This document shows positions 45,993 to 56,520 of a stretch of 64,000 bases of DNA, in pieces (the first letter of the stretch is position 1; the number at the start of each line of letters is the position of its first letter). The notes under the pieces were generated by a model. The model was not told where the DNA came from, did no database searches, and saw nothing but the letters and a program-made list of their open reading frames with translations. The DNA is taken from positions 22,044 through 86,043 of the forward strand of contig NZ_MLAQ01000009.1 of NCBI RefSeq assembly GCF_002272895.1. Reading direction: 5' to 3'. The position numbers and the translations under genes were made by a program. Source of the DNA: Helicobacter sp. 12S02232-10 (GTDB lineage Bacteria; Campylobacterota; Campylobacteria; Campylobacterales; Helicobacteraceae).

Positions 45993-46642
45993 AGCTCCAA
46001 TTTTATTTTTTTCTTTGAAAATTCTACTATTTTGCCGTGAAATCTTGAGTAAATCTGAGCCAAAGGCAATTCTTTGGAATAAAGCTCAAAAACCATTTCC
46101 AAATTTTCTTCAATACCCCTCTGGAACCACATCTGCAGCTCATCATAATCAGGAATTTCAATTCCAAGTGTGCATAAAAATCGGTATGTATATTTATCTA
46201 CAACCATCACATCTCTTCTGCAAGCATAATTCAAAATAGAATCCGCACTTTCTTTCCCAATTCCTTTTTGAGAAAGCAGCCACTCCCGATCCGTATTTAA
46301 AACAAAATTTTCAAATCCCCCAAAGTCTTTTAAAATATTTTGACACAACAAAATAAGACGTGTACTTTTTTGATTAAAAAATCCGCTAGGAGTAATATGA
46401 GATATCAAAACATCTCTGTTAATATTAGCAATATTTTCCAAACTTTTTTCATTTCCGTTTAAAATGCCTGATTGCTTCAAAGATTTAAGACATCTCTCCA
46501 CATTTTCCCATTTTGTATTTTGCGTTAAAACCGCTCCAACCACAACCTCAAAAGTTTGAGCCTCAGGCCACCACCATTCTGAAGAATCCCGCAATAAATT
46601 AAGTTTTTTTAAAGCCGCCAAAACATTATGGCTTTCAAACAT
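45989..46642 (-). CDS. magIII: 3-methyladenine DNA glycosylase MagIII (endonuclease III family)
   Basis: 217 residues of the helix-hairpin-helix-GPD superfamily. Seen: GAVLTQNTKWENVERCL (substrate pocket), hairpin SQKGIGKESADSILNYA, and the catalytic aspartate in VVDKYTYRFLC. The four-cysteine FeS cluster of endonuclease III is absent, as in H. pylori MagIII, which removes 3-methyladenine. In H. pylori magIII directly follows flaA; here a TPR-glycosyltransferase gene separates the two. Overlaps both neighbours by 4-8 nt. Confidence 0.93.
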   Translation of the reverse strand: MFESHNVLAALKKLNLLRDSSEWWWPEAQTFEVVVGAVLTQNTKWENVERCLKSLKQSGILNGNEKSLENIANINRDVLISHITPSGFFNQKSTRLILLCQNILKDFGGFENFVLNTDREWLLSQKGIGKESADSILNYACRRDVMVVDKYTYRFLCTLGIEIPDYDELQMWFQRGIEENLEMVFELYSKELPLAQIYSRFHGKIVEFSKKKIKLEL

Positions 46643-48194
46643 CTTTTAAATACCTCTCTAAAATTTGTAATACACTATCCCAATCCCCTGAATGTTCTTG
46701 AGCAATTCCTATGATGCTATTATACCACGGCGATTTTATCGGCCAAACCTGCCCAAGCTTTCCCCATCTCCAATCATATTTTTTGTGTAAAAGCACGATT
46801 GTAGGAATCTGATATGTTCCTGCCAAATGAACGATTGCTGAATCAACACTTACAAGCAAATCAAGTTTTTTAAGTTCATTCAAAGTATCCTTAAAATTTT
46901 TAATCTTAAATGACAAATCTTTCACACCAAATTTTTTACAAAGACCTTCATCAATACCTTCAGGTTGTAAAGAATAAAGATCAAAACCCTTAAGAGACTT
47001 TAAAAGACGCTCAGGAGGAATGGATTTATCAGAAGAATAAACAAAATTTTGATTTGAAGAAAAAAATACCCCTATCTTTTTGATTTTTGAGAAAAATACT
47101 TGCTCTGCTTCCAATCTGATTTCAGTAGTACCCAAAATAGCTGGAAGCGAAAGCAAAGAAAAAGCACTTTCATAAACACCGATTTCAGACTTCTGCTTCA
47201 CGCGTTTTCCCCACTTAAGGGCAAAAAGTTCATAAAGAGGCTTTTGGGGATAAATCTTCACTTCTTTGGTTTTTAAAATGAGTTGATCAAGAAATCTTGA
47301 AAACATAATACTATCGCCAAAACCCTGCTCGTGATAAACAAGAACACTTTTACCCTCAAAAGGTCTGTTCAAACAATTAGGATTTATTTTAAGGGGTAAA
47401 ATATTTGGCAACAAAAGGCGTTTTTGATAATACTTAAACCCCTCTTGGTAATGCCCCAAACTGAGTAGCAAATACGAATAATTTATATAAAAAATAGGAA
47501 CTTGCAAAAGTGATATCGCCTTTTGATACATTTTTTGAGCCTCTTCAAAATCTAAAGTCCCCCATAAAGTATTCGCATAATTAAAATAAAAATAAGCGTC
47601 TTGAGAATGCCTCACTGCTAGATTTTTATAAATCTCCAACGCCTTTTTTTTCTCAAAAATTGCTCCATAAACATAGGCAAGATTTATACCGGCGTCTTCA
47701 AAGCCTAATTCAAAACTTTTTTTAAACAGACTGAGCGCACTTTTAAAATCTTTAAGTGCAAGCATATGATTCCCTAGATTATGCAATGCTTGAGCGTCAT
47801 TGGGATTTATTTTTAAAACAATGCGATAATGTTTTATCGCCCTAGAATCATCTTTTAAATCACTGTAAGCACGAGCTAGATTAAAATGTAAATTTGCGTT
47901 TTCATTCGGTAATAATGCGGACAAAACTTGAATCGTTTTTTCAGGTTCGCCTACTTTTCGATACATCTCTCCAAGACTGATCCAAGAAAAAAGATCATCT
48001 CCACATAAATTTAATGAATGTCTAAGATATTCGATTGCTTTAGATTTTTCCCCTAAAGCATACAAAGCAAATGCACAAAGTTTCCAAGTTTTAAAATCAG
48101 AGGGATTGGAAGATAAAATTTGAATGCAACAAGCAACACATTCTTGATAGCGACTTTGAGAATAAAAAGCTTGTGCGGAAGAATAATCAAACAT
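46635..48194 (-). CDS. TPR-repeat protein with glycosyltransferase-like C-terminal domain
   Basis: 519 residues. The N-terminal 260 or so consist of tandem TPRs (for example QALHNLGNHMLALKDFKSAL, AYFYFNYANTLWGTLDFEEA). The C-terminal part from about residue 280 has GKSVLVYHEQGFGDSIMFSRFL and VDSAIVHLAGTYQIPTIVLL, hallmarks of a GT-B glycosyltransferase of the GT9/GT41-like group. No signal peptide. It starts 25 nt after flaA, which suggests flagellin as the glycosylated substrate; that is inference. GGAGG before the ATG lies in the arm of a hairpin. The gene then overlaps magIII by 8 nt. Confidence 0.85.
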   Translation of the reverse strand: MFDYSSAQAFYSQSRYQECVACCIQILSSNPSDFKTWKLCAFALYALGEKSKAIEYLRHSLNLCGDDLFSWISLGEMYRKVGEPEKTIQVLSALLPNENANLHFNLARAYSDLKDDSRAIKHYRIVLKINPNDAQALHNLGNHMLALKDFKSALSLFKKSFELGFEDAGINLAYVYGAIFEKKKALEIYKNLAVRHSQDAYFYFNYANTLWGTLDFEEAQKMYQKAISLLQVPIFYINYSYLLLSLGHYQEGFKYYQKRLLLPNILPLKINPNCLNRPFEGKSVLVYHEQGFGDSIMFSRFLDQLILKTKEVKIYPQKPLYELFALKWGKRVKQKSEIGVYESAFSLLSLPAILGTTEIRLEAEQVFFSKIKKIGVFFSSNQNFVYSSDKSIPPERLLKSLKGFDLYSLQPEGIDEGLCKKFGVKDLSFKIKNFKDTLNELKKLDLLVSVDSAIVHLAGTYQIPTIVLLHKKYDWRWGKLGQVWPIKSPWYNSIIGIAQEHSGDWDSVLQILERYLKDV

Positions 48195-48198
48195 TAGA

Positions 48199-48214
48199 GC
48201 CCTCCAAAGAGGGC
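48199..48214 (-). other. Hairpin between flaA and the TPR-glycosyltransferase that covers its ribosome binding site
   Basis: GCCCTC-TTTG-GAGGGC on the minus strand, 6 bp perfect stem, 4-nt loop. GGAGG (48205-48201), 6 nt from the ATG, lies across the loop and the 3' arm, so the closed form hides it. No U-tract follows; a weak terminator for flaA is the other reading. Confidence 0.55.
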
Positions 48215-48219
48215 AAAAA

Positions 48220-49770
48220 TTAGCTCAAAAGTCTTAAAATATTTTGTTGCACGGCATTTGCCTGACTCATTGCATAACTTCCTGATTGGGCAAGAATATT
48301 ATATTTATTAAAGTCTGCAGATTCTTGAGCAAAATCCACTTCACGGATTTGAGATTCAGCAGCTTTAACATTCACTTGAGTAATTGTAATGTTATTGACA
48401 GTACTGATCATTTGTCCTTGAACAGAACCAAGGTCAGCACGAATTTTATCAAGCATTTTTTGGGCAGATTCAGCAATATCCATTACCACCATAGCGCCTT
48501 TTAAAGTCGTAACCCCTGAACCAAGGCTTGTATTACCGCTTGCGACAACCGCATTATAGTTTGCACCTGCAGCAGATTTTACAGCCGCATTGAAATTTCC
48601 GGTTACATCTCTTAAATTAACAGTAGTTTCAGCTACCTGAGCACTTCCAAATCCAATACCTGAAAATCCACCACTTGTAGAATCTGCAGCTGATAGCACA
48701 ACAATATCCCTAGCATCAAGTCGGCTCAAAGACAATCGACCAAAGTTTGTTGAACCTGTAGTTGTATCTTGACCACCATTTACCGTAGTAATTGCAGCCG
48801 GTGGAGTGGTACCTCCAGGACCAGCAGTAGGAGCTGTTGTTTTAAGATCGATTCCTCTGCCATCCACACTTCTTAAGTTTAAACGACCCTTAATATCTGT
48901 GTAAGCTTCTACGCCTGTCTCTGAAGTTACTGCATTAAATGCAGCGATCAATCTTCCATCGCTATCATTTTTCTTGATACCAACAATATCACCCAAAGCA
49001 ATACCATTAACAACCACGCCTGCAAGACTACCAGACATAATCGCCTGATCGGAAGTCGTAATAACATTAGCTTGTGCTCGAACACCTGTAGCATTGGTAT
49101 TTTTATTGATAACTTCTGCCAAAACGCCAAGTCCTGTACCTGCAGAAGTAGAGATTTTTACGGCTTCAATCTTAACATCATTAACGCCATCAACTTGTTT
49201 AAATGTAAGACTCACATCTCCTGAAGCTGTAATCAAAGCTCCTGTAGCAATCCTTACTTGTCCTATTTTATCAGAAGTTGTTGAGCCGATGGAAGCTTTG
49301 ATACTTTGATTTGAATAAGCCCCTACTTGAAATTCTTTATTGGTAAATTGACCTGAAAGCAATGCTTGACCATTGTAAGAAGTTGTATTACCGATACTAT
49401 CAAGCCCTTGAATTAATCGAATGATGTCTGATTGAATCGCTTTTCTTGATTCAGTGGTCTGACCATCTTGAGCAGCTTGAGTAGCTTTCACTTTAATTGT
49501 ATCAAGAATCTTTAACTGCTCATCCATCGCTTTATCAGCAATCTGAATGATCCCCATACCATCATTTGTATTTTGGATAGCTTGACCCAAAGCACTTGCT
49601 TGAGATCTCAAACTATCTGCAATAATCATACCAGAAGCATCATCTGCAGCCTTATTGATTCGAAGACCAGAACTTAATTTCTCAAGAGAATTTTTGATGT
49701 TTGTTTGTGTAACAACAGCTTGTGCGTGTGCATTCAATGCATTAATGTTTGTATTGACTTGAAAAGCCAT
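48220..49770 (-). CDS. flaA: Flagellin A
   Basis: Major flagellar filament subunit. 516 residues (510 in H. pylori). Conserved D0/D1 ends: [40 protein letters not shown], and C-terminal [17 protein letters not shown]; the central D2/D3 region is threonine- and serine-rich (potential glycosylation sites). The ATG at 49770 was chosen because AAGGAG lies 6 nt upstream and flagellins start MAFQVNTN; the frame is open for nine more codons. It lies under a sigma-28 promoter at 49821-49846. TPR-glycosyltransferase follows after 25 nt. Confidence 0.97.
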   Translation of the reverse strand: MAFQVNTNINALNAHAQAVVTQTNIKNSLEKLSSGLRINKAADDASGMIIADSLRSQASALGQAIQNTNDGMGIIQIADKAMDEQLKILDTIKVKATQAAQDGQTTESRKAIQSDIIRLIQGLDSIGNTTSYNGQALLSGQFTNKEFQVGAYSNQSIKASIGSTTSDKIGQVRIATGALITASGDVSLTFKQVDGVNDVKIEAVKISTSAGTGLGVLAEVINKNTNATGVRAQANVITTSDQAIMSGSLAGVVVNGIALGDIVGIKKNDSDGRLIAAFNAVTSETGVEAYTDIKGRLNLRSVDGRGIDLKTTAPTAGPGGTTPPAAITTVNGGQDTTTGSTNFGRLSLSRLDARDIVVLSAADSTSGGFSGIGFGSAQVAETTVNLRDVTGNFNAAVKSAAGANYNAVVASGNTSLGSGVTTLKGAMVVMDIAESAQKMLDKIRADLGSVQGQMISTVNNITITQVNVKAAESQIREVDFAQESADFNKYNILAQSGSYAMSQANAVQQNILRLLS

Positions 49771-49820
49771 TTTGTAACTCCTTGTTATTTTATCCAAAGC
49801 ATCCTTGCTTGGTTGAGAGA

Positions 49821-49846
49821 TATATCGACTATTTTAAAATTGTTTA
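49821..49846 (-). promoter_or_regulatory. Sigma-28 (FliA) promoter of flaA
   Basis: TAAA (49846-49843), 15 nt, CGATATA (49827-49821) on the minus strand; matches the Helicobacter/Campylobacter sigma-28 flaA promoter pattern and predicts a leader of about 43 nt. Confidence 0.75.
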
Positions 49847-50004
49847 AATACTTTTTAGAAACAACTTGTGCAAAAATTTTATTGATTAAATTTTGTCACT
49901 CTCAAACAAAAAACACTGCGCTTAATGATTGTTAGATTATGAATACGAGAAAAATAAAAGACAATAAAAACAAACTGCAATCATTCACAAATTATATAAA
50001 ATTC

Positions 50005-51303
50005 TTAAATTTTTCCCAAAGCCTTTGCAATAAGCTCAAGTGGATGTAAAAATTCTGCTTCTACCCCGCTATGATCCATCGCATTATCAATCTGCATTCT
50101 GCAAGCACTACATTCTGCACTTACGATTTTAGCCCCACTCTGCTCAATCATCTGTGCTTTTGGAATTGCAGCCTTTAAAACCAAATCATATTTATCACTC
50201 TGCATACTCACACCTCCAAAACCACAACACCTGCTTGAATCACTCATTTCTATCAAAGAATAATTTTTTTTCAAAAGCTCTCTAGGTTCTTTATAGATAC
50301 CTAACACCTTTTTTGCGTGACAAGGATCGTGATAAGTAATGGTAGTTTCTTTAAAAGGTGTCTTAGTAAGAAGTGATTCAAGGGGAGTGTGTGCATAAAG
50401 CCAAAGACTTGCCATCTTCATCTTTGGAATCAATACTTCAAGCCTTTTTAGCCAGCTCTCACCCTCTTCATCTTCCATAAGAGCGTGTTTCCAGTCCTCA
50501 ATCAACATTGCTGCACAAGTTGCTTCAGGAATCAAGATAGCATCTACCTCATCAATAAACCCTTCAAAATGAGTTATATTTTTTTTGATCAAATAAAGCA
50601 CGCTTTTAATATCCCCGCTAAAATAAGCAGGGGCGCCACAACACTCTTGTTTTGGAATCAAAGCCGTTACTCCAAGCCTATCGAGGATAAAAAGCAAACT
50701 TTCTCCAACACCTTTGTAGTTGTAATTACTCAAACAACCAATAAAAATTGCTACTTTATTATATTTAAGAGTAAGATTTTTCACGCTTTGTTTTGGAATA
50801 ATCTCTCCTTGATATCGTTGCAAAAAACTTTTAGATAAAAATGGAAATACTGTTCTTTTTCCCATTTTTGGCAAAGAAAAGCGAAAACGATTTTTAGTTT
50901 TAGCCAAATTGGATTGAAACACACAAGGAGAAATAAAATAGACAAAAGAAAAAACAAAATCCATTAAAACGCGGTGTTTGAGCAGATAAAAAAATGTCCT
51001 CTTATACCAAGCAATACCATATTTTTTCGCAATATCTATGCGAATGTTTTCAATCGCCACATCCACAGGTAATGTATTTGGGCAAGTCTGTACGCAAGTA
51101 GTGCATAAAAAACAAGACTCAAAAATATTTTTAGCATTCTTATCTAACTCCAAATCGCCCCGCTCATAAGCACCAAGCAGATCCAAAAAACCCCTTGGAG
51201 AAGTGCTTTCATCACGATTTATTTGATAAATAGTGCAAGTAGGAATGCATTTGCCACACTTTACACAAGCTTGTGAGATTGTTTTAAAATCAAGCAGACC
51301 CAT
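50005..51303 (-). CDS. Heterodisulfide-reductase-like Fe-S protein (GlpC/GlcF/LutA type)
   Basis: 432-residue iron-sulfur electron-transfer protein. Two 4Fe-4S motifs near the N-terminus (CVKCGKCIPTC and CFLCTTCVQTCP) and two CCG domains (ECCGAPAYFSGD and SRCCGFGGVSMQ). The family includes glycerol-3-phosphate dehydrogenase GlpC, glycolate oxidase GlcF and lactate oxidase LutA, so it needs a partner dehydrogenase that is not visible here. It starts 1 nt after hemN; the H. pylori order is the same. Cytosolic, probably membrane-associated. Confidence 0.88.
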   Translation of the reverse strand: MGLLDFKTISQACVKCGKCIPTCTIYQINRDESTSPRGFLDLLGAYERGDLELDKNAKNIFESCFLCTTCVQTCPNTLPVDVAIENIRIDIAKKYGIAWYKRTFFYLLKHRVLMDFVFSFVYFISPCVFQSNLAKTKNRFRFSLPKMGKRTVFPFLSKSFLQRYQGEIIPKQSVKNLTLKYNKVAIFIGCLSNYNYKGVGESLLFILDRLGVTALIPKQECCGAPAYFSGDIKSVLYLIKKNITHFEGFIDEVDAILIPEATCAAMLIEDWKHALMEDEEGESWLKRLEVLIPKMKMASLWLYAHTPLESLLTKTPFKETTITYHDPCHAKKVLGIYKEPRELLKKNYSLIEMSDSSRCCGFGGVSMQSDKYDLVLKAAIPKAQMIEQSGAKIVSAECSACRMQIDNAMDHSGVEAEFLHPLELIAKALGKI

Positions 51304-51304
51304 C

Positions 51305-52693
51305 TCACACCGTTTTGCTAAATCTTCTTTTATCTAGGGGAATTTTATTTAAATATGCATCAAAAACCATTGCAATATTGCGAATCAACATCCCGCCTGT
51401 CGGGCTTGTATAAATTCCCTCATCGGTGAGTGAAATTAAATCTGTGCCTTCATATTCTTTTAAAGCCTCCAATTCGCTTTTAAAATGCTCTTTAAAATTG
51501 ATATGAAATTTTTCTTCAATACTTTTAAAATCCAATCGCAAATTATTCATCAAACCCATAATGACTTCTTTTCTGATAATATCCTCATTTGTAAGTCTGA
51601 CCCCTCTCTCAACAGGCAAAATCCCGCTATCAATGGCTTTTTCATAACTCTGCATATCTTTGTAGTTTTGAGTGTAGTAATCCTTTCCCTCACCAATGCT
51701 TGTAAGCCCAATCCCTATAGTCTGAGAAAAACCACGTGTAGTATAGCCTTGGAAATTCCGACGTAATTCACCTTTTTGACTCGCCAAATAAAGCTCGTCT
51801 GTCATCTTGGCAAAATGATCCATACCAATCATTTTATACCCTCTATTTTCCAAAAATTCTATCGTATGCTCTAAAATTGCAAGTTTATTATCAGGAGTGG
51901 GCAACGTCGTCTCATCAATTTTACGCATCGTTTTTTTCATCCACGGCACGTGAGCGTAATTAAACACTGCTAAGCGATCCGGAGATAAACTCACAACTTT
52001 TTTAAGAGTTTCCTCAAAAGTTTCTTTAGTTTGAAAAGGAAGTCCATAAATTAAATCAAAATTGATTGAATTGATCCCGAATTCACGCGCAAGCATAACA
52101 GAGTTTTGGACAAAATCAATCCCTTGAATGCGATGGACTGCTTCCTGCACTTTTGGTTCAAAATCTTGAACGCCAAAACTCAAGCGATTAAAACCGCCGA
52201 GTTTCAGAACTTGCATTTGATCTCGATTAAAATGCCTAGGATCAATTTCACAACTGATTTCAGCATTCGAAGCAAAATTAGGAAAAGCCTCTCTGACAAG
52301 TCTGATGACTTCTCTAAGCTGAGTGCTGTCAAAAAAAGTGGGCGTTCCTCCTCCAAAATGAAACTGAACGACCTCACGATTGGTATTCATACACTTTTTA
52401 AGAATCTCAAGCTCTTTTTGGAGATAAATAATATAACGATCCTTCTTATCTTCTTTGCTAGTATAAATTACATTGCACCCGCAAAAATAACACGCACTCC
52501 TACAAAATGGTAAATGCACATAAAGAGAAAGAGGAAGTTTTTCTTTAGAATAGGCATCTATATTATCATTGCGTTCAAAAGAAGCTTTGAGCGCTTCGTT
52601 ATCAAAACTTGAATTAAACTCTACGGCCGTAGGATAACTTGTATATCTTGGACCGGACTTGGAATATTTAACAAATTTTTTAAAGTCGATCAT
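51305..52693 (-). CDS. hemN: Oxygen-independent coproporphyrinogen III dehydrogenase (HemN)
   Basis: Radical SAM enzyme forming protoporphyrinogen IX without oxygen. 462 residues, full length for HemN rather than the shorter HemW. Seen: radical SAM cluster CRSACYFCGC in YVHLPFCRSACYFCGCN, FHFGGGTPTF, the RLSFGVQDFEPKVQEAVHR motif and IGIGLTSIGEGKDYYTQN. It lies between UPF0763 and the GlpC-like gene; the stop overlaps neither. Fits a microaerobic lifestyle. hemE in the same window supplies the preceding intermediate. Confidence 0.96.
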   Translation of the reverse strand: MIDFKKFVKYSKSGPRYTSYPTAVEFNSSFDNEALKASFERNDNIDAYSKEKLPLSLYVHLPFCRSACYFCGCNVIYTSKEDKKDRYIIYLQKELEILKKCMNTNREVVQFHFGGGTPTFFDSTQLREVIRLVREAFPNFASNAEISCEIDPRHFNRDQMQVLKLGGFNRLSFGVQDFEPKVQEAVHRIQGIDFVQNSVMLAREFGINSINFDLIYGLPFQTKETFEETLKKVVSLSPDRLAVFNYAHVPWMKKTMRKIDETTLPTPDNKLAILEHTIEFLENRGYKMIGMDHFAKMTDELYLASQKGELRRNFQGYTTRGFSQTIGIGLTSIGEGKDYYTQNYKDMQSYEKAIDSGILPVERGVRLTNEDIIRKEVIMGLMNNLRLDFKSIEEKFHINFKEHFKSELEALKEYEGTDLISLTDEGIYTSPTGGMLIRNIAMVFDAYLNKIPLDKRRFSKTV

Positions 52694-52711
52694 TTCTTAT
52701 CACCACAACAT

Positions 52712-53197
52712 TCATTGATTAAAAGATTTTTGCTTGCGAAAATAATCGTCAAGATCAAAAAACAAATTTGGATGTTCCTTTTTGATCTGTTCAACAAAAG
52801 AATGCGTGTCAATTCGAGGCAAACTTCCATCACTTTTGCGAAAAGTCTCAAGCTTTTTAACCGCAACTGCCATCACGTCTTCAAAATCAATGGGCGTATG
52901 TGTGGCAATGTCTCTCTCAAGCTCAACTTTCAATTTATCCTCATAAGCCTTTCTGATTGTTTGGACAATATTTTTAAGTAAGGCTTCAGGGATCATTACA
53001 TATTCCTGATTATTTTCATCCTTTACAAACCAAGCTTCTTGAGAGCTAAACTCTCCTTTTTGGAGTTCTAGAAGAACTTTTGTGGCATCAATTTTTTTAG
53101 CCTTGACTTGATTATTCCCTGATTCTAAACTTCGATACATCGCCTCTTGTTGATGCAAAGAAGCCAAAGATTTTACGCTCTGTTTTTGTGTAGCCAT
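52712..53197 (-). CDS. UPF0763/DUF2603 family protein
   Basis: 161-residue cytosolic protein restricted to epsilonproteobacteria in my knowledge. Features: [54 protein letters not shown] and a C-terminal [12 protein letters not shown]. No known function, no signal peptide, no membrane segment. The start overlaps argF by 25 nt and hemN follows after 18 nt. In H. pylori the homolog sits between aroC and hemN; here argF is inserted upstream. Confidence 0.85.
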   Translation of the reverse strand: MATQKQSVKSLASLHQQEAMYRSLESGNNQVKAKKIDATKVLLELQKGEFSSQEAWFVKDENNQEYVMIPEALLKNIVQTIRKAYEDKLKVELERDIATHTPIDFEDVMAVAVKKLETFRKSDGSLPRIDTHSFVEQIKKEHPNLFFDLDDYFRKQKSFNQ

Positions 53198-54129
53198 ACC
53201 ATAATCCCCTTTTGCGTATGAAGCCTGTTTTGTGCTTCTTTGAAAACCCTGCTTTGTTTCCCCTCTAAAATGCTTTCACTGACTTCTTGACCCCTATATG
53301 CAGGGAAACAATGTAAAAATATGGCATTTTTATCAGCCAAACTCATCAAAACCTCATTAACACAATACTCTTTAAATATTTTTTGCCTGATCTCTTTTTC
53401 ATCTTCCTGCCCCATTGAAGCCCAAGTATCTGTAGTTACCACGTTTGCCCCTACAACAGCCTCTTGCGGAGAATGGGTTAAAACAATATGAGCACCACTT
53501 TCCTTTGCAAATTCAAACGCTTGAGATAAAATTTTTGCATCAGGCATATAATTCTTTGGACAAGCGATACGAAGTTCAAACCCAATTTTTGAAGCCAACA
53601 TCAACCAAGAATTGGCCATATTGTTTCCATCTCCAACATAAGCAACCTTAGGAAGCCCTATATGGGGGATATCATAAACTCTTTCAGGGACATAAATGCC
53701 ACATTCTATCATCGTAAGATAATCAGTCAGTAATTGAGCAGGATGAAACAAATCACTCAACCCATTAATCACAGGAACAGGGGAATAATGTGCAAATTCT
53801 TCAAGTCTCTCCTGTGCATAAGTACGCAACATTATCATATCCACCATCGAACCGATTGCTCTTGCAGTATCCTTAATGGGTTCGCCTCTGCCTAGTTGAA
53901 TATCTTTACTCGACAAAAACATCCCCATACCGCCAAGCTGATAAATCCCAGCTTCAAAACTCACTCTTGTACGCGTGGAATTTTTTTCAAATATCATTGC
54001 CAAAATCTTATTCTGCATCAAAAAAACGGAGTGATTTTGAAGAAAATCTTTCTTAATGCTGATAGCCAAATCCAAAATATCAAGAATCTCTTCTTTATTG
54101 AAATCTCTCAACGTCAAAAAATGTCTCAT
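53173..54129 (-). CDS. argF: Ornithine carbamoyltransferase
   Basis: Makes citrulline from ornithine and carbamoyl phosphate in arginine synthesis. 318 residues. Seen: carbamoyl-phosphate loop [21 protein letters not shown], the ornithine-binding DTWASMGQE, and catalytic HCFPAYRG (usually HCLPA). I start at 54129 since AAAGG lies 7 nt upstream and ArgF begins [10 protein letters not shown]; the frame extends 20 codons further upstream without conserved sequence. The gene separates aroC from UPF0763, unlike H. pylori, which I believe lacks it. Confidence 0.94.
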   Translation of the reverse strand: MRHFLTLRDFNKEEILDILDLAISIKKDFLQNHSVFLMQNKILAMIFEKNSTRTRVSFEAGIYQLGGMGMFLSSKDIQLGRGEPIKDTARAIGSMVDMIMLRTYAQERLEEFAHYSPVPVINGLSDLFHPAQLLTDYLTMIECGIYVPERVYDIPHIGLPKVAYVGDGNNMANSWLMLASKIGFELRIACPKNYMPDAKILSQAFEFAKESGAHIVLTHSPQEAVVGANVVTTDTWASMGQEDEKEIRQKIFKEYCVNEVLMSLADKNAIFLHCFPAYRGQEVSESILEGKQSRVFKEAQNRLHTQKGIMVWLHKNRA

Positions 54130-54320
54130 AAGCAGCCTTTGCATAGGATAGTTCAGATTGCCAATCGTGAATTGCAGCTCCAAATCCAATAAAAAGCTTA
54201 ATATACTTTAATTAAGATAACAAAATCCTTAGATTTTGCGGGTCAAAACTCACTAAAATAATGCAGTCTCTGAATAAAAAAATCAAAAATCAGCCAAGAA
54301 ATATCAACCTCCAATGGATT

Positions 54321-55406
54321 TTATCCGTATATCTTTTTAATATTTTCCATCTTTGCACTCAAATGCAACAAAAGCATATCAGCCAAAACCAATGCAAGCA
54401 TACTTTCACACACTACACTTCCTCGAACTGCAATACAAGGATCGTGTCTGCCCTTAAGCCTGCAAATAGCATTCTCTCCATTTATATCAAGCGTTTTTTG
54501 TTCTAAAAAGATGCTTGGCGTAGGCTTGAAATAAACTTTTATGACTATCTCATTCCCATTGCTTATCCCACCCAAAACACCTCCGGAATGGTTACTTAAA
54601 AAACCTCCCTTATCCATCAGATCATTGTTTTGGCTTCCAAAAACCTCTGAAGCTCTCATACCTTCTCCAATTTCAACCGCTTTCACACCATTTAACCCCA
54701 TCATTGCTGCACTAATTGCTCCATCTAACTTATAATACATCGGTTCCCCAAGCCCAGCAATCATATTTCCCTTTTTTCCTCTAGCGCGAACAATACCAAC
54801 ACCACCGACGCTATTATGAGAATTTCTTGCCTGTTTTATGAGTGCTTTTTGCTCTTCTTCAACCTCTTTGTCTAAGGCAAAAATTTCACTTTGAGCAGCG
54901 TTTTCAAAATCCAAAATTTTAGCCTTTACCCCACCAATAGCATAAATGCCGCTTTCACAAATTATCCCCACCTCATCAAGAAGCATTTTTGCGATCGCCC
55001 CGCCTGCCACTCTAGCCACAGTTTCTCTCGCAGAGCTTCTACCTCCGCCTCGATAATCTCTAATGCCATATTTTTGATAATAAGTCCAATCAGCGTGTCC
55101 GGGTCGAAAAATTGATTTGATACTTTCATAATCCTTACTTCTAGCATCAGCATTTCTTATCAATAAAGCAATGGGAGTGCCTGTACTAAATCCTTCAAAA
55201 ACACCACTTAAAATTTCTACCTCATCAGCTTCCTTGCGCCCTGTAGAATAAACATTTTTGCCACCCCTGCGTCTATCTACTTCCAAAGCAATAAAATTTT
55301 CATCAATTCTAAGTCCTGCAGGCACTCCATCAATCACGCAACCAATGCCACTTCCGTGAGATTCTCCAAACGTTGTCAGCCTAAATCTTTCCCCAAACGT
55401 ATTCAT
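54321..55406 (-). CDS. aroC: Chorismate synthase
   Basis: Last step of the shikimate pathway, forming chorismate from EPSP with reduced flavin. 361 residues. Signatures: [75 protein letters not shown] and [21 protein letters not shown]. It lies 3 nt downstream of rnc in the H. pylori order rnhA-rnc-aroC. The unit ends with about 190 nt to argF. Confidence 0.97.
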   Translation of the reverse strand: MNTFGERFRLTTFGESHGSGIGCVIDGVPAGLRIDENFIALEVDRRRGGKNVYSTGRKEADEVEILSGVFEGFSTGTPIALLIRNADARSKDYESIKSIFRPGHADWTYYQKYGIRDYRGGGRSSARETVARVAGGAIAKMLLDEVGIICESGIYAIGGVKAKILDFENAAQSEIFALDKEVEEEQKALIKQARNSHNSVGGVGIVRARGKKGNMIAGLGEPMYYKLDGAISAAMMGLNGVKAVEIGEGMRASEVFGSQNNDLMDKGGFLSNHSGGVLGGISNGNEIVIKVYFKPTPSIFLEQKTLDINGENAICRLKGRHDPCIAVRGSVVCESMLALVLADMLLLHLSAKMENIKKIYG

Positions 55407-55409
55407 ATT

Positions 55410-56093
55410 TCAATCCTTTTTTAGCTTCATATAGGCAATTTTTGCACAATTTTGTTGGGCGTCTTTTTTGCTTCCTCCCTTAGCTCTGGCATATTCTTTT
55501 CCCTCAATTAATAAAGCTATTTCAAATTCTTTATGATGATCAGGACCGCTTTCATTGATTAAGACATATTCGGGAATTTGGGAAAATTTCGCTTGCGTGA
55601 GTTCTTGTAAAGCCGTCTTAAAATCAACAAACAAGCTCTCAAAATCCATATTCGGGTAAGCTTTTTCCAAAAGAATATAAACGATCTCGCGTACTTTTTC
55701 CAACCCAGTCTCCAAATAAATCGCTCCCATTAAAGCTTCAAAAGCATTTGATAAAATTGAAGATTTACCCCTGCCCTTATTGGATTCTTCACTGGAAGAA
55801 ATATGCAGATATCTCCCTAAATTGATTATTTTAGCCAGATTCATAAAACCTTTTTCATTCACAATCGCTGCGCGCATTTTAGAAAGGTTTCCCTCTGCAC
55901 TCTGAGGAAATTTGCAAAACAAAAATTCCCCAACAACCAAATCCAAAACAGCATCACCCAAAAACTCCAATCTTTCATTATTGGGGACTTTCTTGCAACT
56001 TTTATGAGTGAGTGCTTCTAAGAAAAGCGCCTTATTTTGAAATACATAGCCAATCGTTTCTTCAAGCACGCAGGGATCACTTGGTTTGTCCAT
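55410..56093 (-). CDS. rnc: Ribonuclease III
   Basis: Double-strand-specific endonuclease that processes rRNA and mRNA. 227 residues from the preferred ATG at 56093 (AAGGA upstream); an ATG two codons earlier (56099) lies too close to that site. Catalytic motif [36 protein letters not shown] and a C-terminal double-strand RNA-binding domain ([20 protein letters not shown] ... [16 protein letters not shown]). The start lies inside the end of rnhA. Confidence 0.95.
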   Translation of the reverse strand: MDKPSDPCVLEETIGYVFQNKALFLEALTHKSCKKVPNNERLEFLGDAVLDLVVGEFLFCKFPQSAEGNLSKMRAAIVNEKGFMNLAKIINLGRYLHISSSEESNKGRGKSSILSNAFEALMGAIYLETGLEKVREIVYILLEKAYPNMDFESLFVDFKTALQELTQAKFSQIPEYVLINESGPDHHKEFEIALLIEGKEYARAKGGSKKDAQQNCAKIAYMKLKKD

Positions 56094-56520
56094 TTTCATC
56101 CTTTTTATATTTTAAAGCTTCAGATTTAGCAATTTGATCACATCTTTCATTTTCAATATGCCCGCTATGTCCCTTGATCCAAATAGCTTGAACAGAATGG
56201 GGTCCAGAAAGAATGAGATATTGTTTCCATAAATCAGGATTTTTCACCTTTAAAAAGTTTTTTTTCACCCAAGCATTCAACCAAAGATTGATACCATCAC
56301 AAACATATTTTGAATCGCTATAAAGACTGATCTTGCAGGGTTCTTTAAGGCACTTAAGAGATTCATTGACTGCTTTTAATTCCATTCGATTGTTTGTTGT
56401 CATCTTTTCTCCACCTTGAATAATGCGTTCATTTTCTCCATACTGTAAAATACCGCAATACCCACCAGGTCCAGGATTCCCAAGAGAAGATCCATCGCAA
56501 AAAATATTGATTTGCTTCAT
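56077..56520 (-). CDS. rnhA: Ribonuclease HI
   Basis: Degrades RNA in RNA-DNA hybrids. 147 residues. The four acidic residues and histidine are visible: [17 protein letters not shown] (Asp), NRMELKAV (Glu), [10 protein letters not shown] (Asp), and [19 protein letters not shown] (His, Asp). It overlaps the LapB-like gene by 4 nt and rnc by about 17-23 nt, so translation is coupled along the operon. Confidence 0.96.
   Translation of the reverse strand: MKQINIFCDGSSLGNPGPGGYCGILQYGENERIIQGGEKMTTNNRMELKAVNESLKCLKEPCKISLYSDSKYVCDGINLWLNAWVKKNFLKVKNPDLWKQYLILSGPHSVQAIWIKGHSGHIENERCDQIAKSEALKYKKDENGQTK

Noticed and set aside
49771..49797. Nine extra residues before FlaA
   Set aside because: The extension includes the ribosome binding site; flagellins begin MAFQVNTN.
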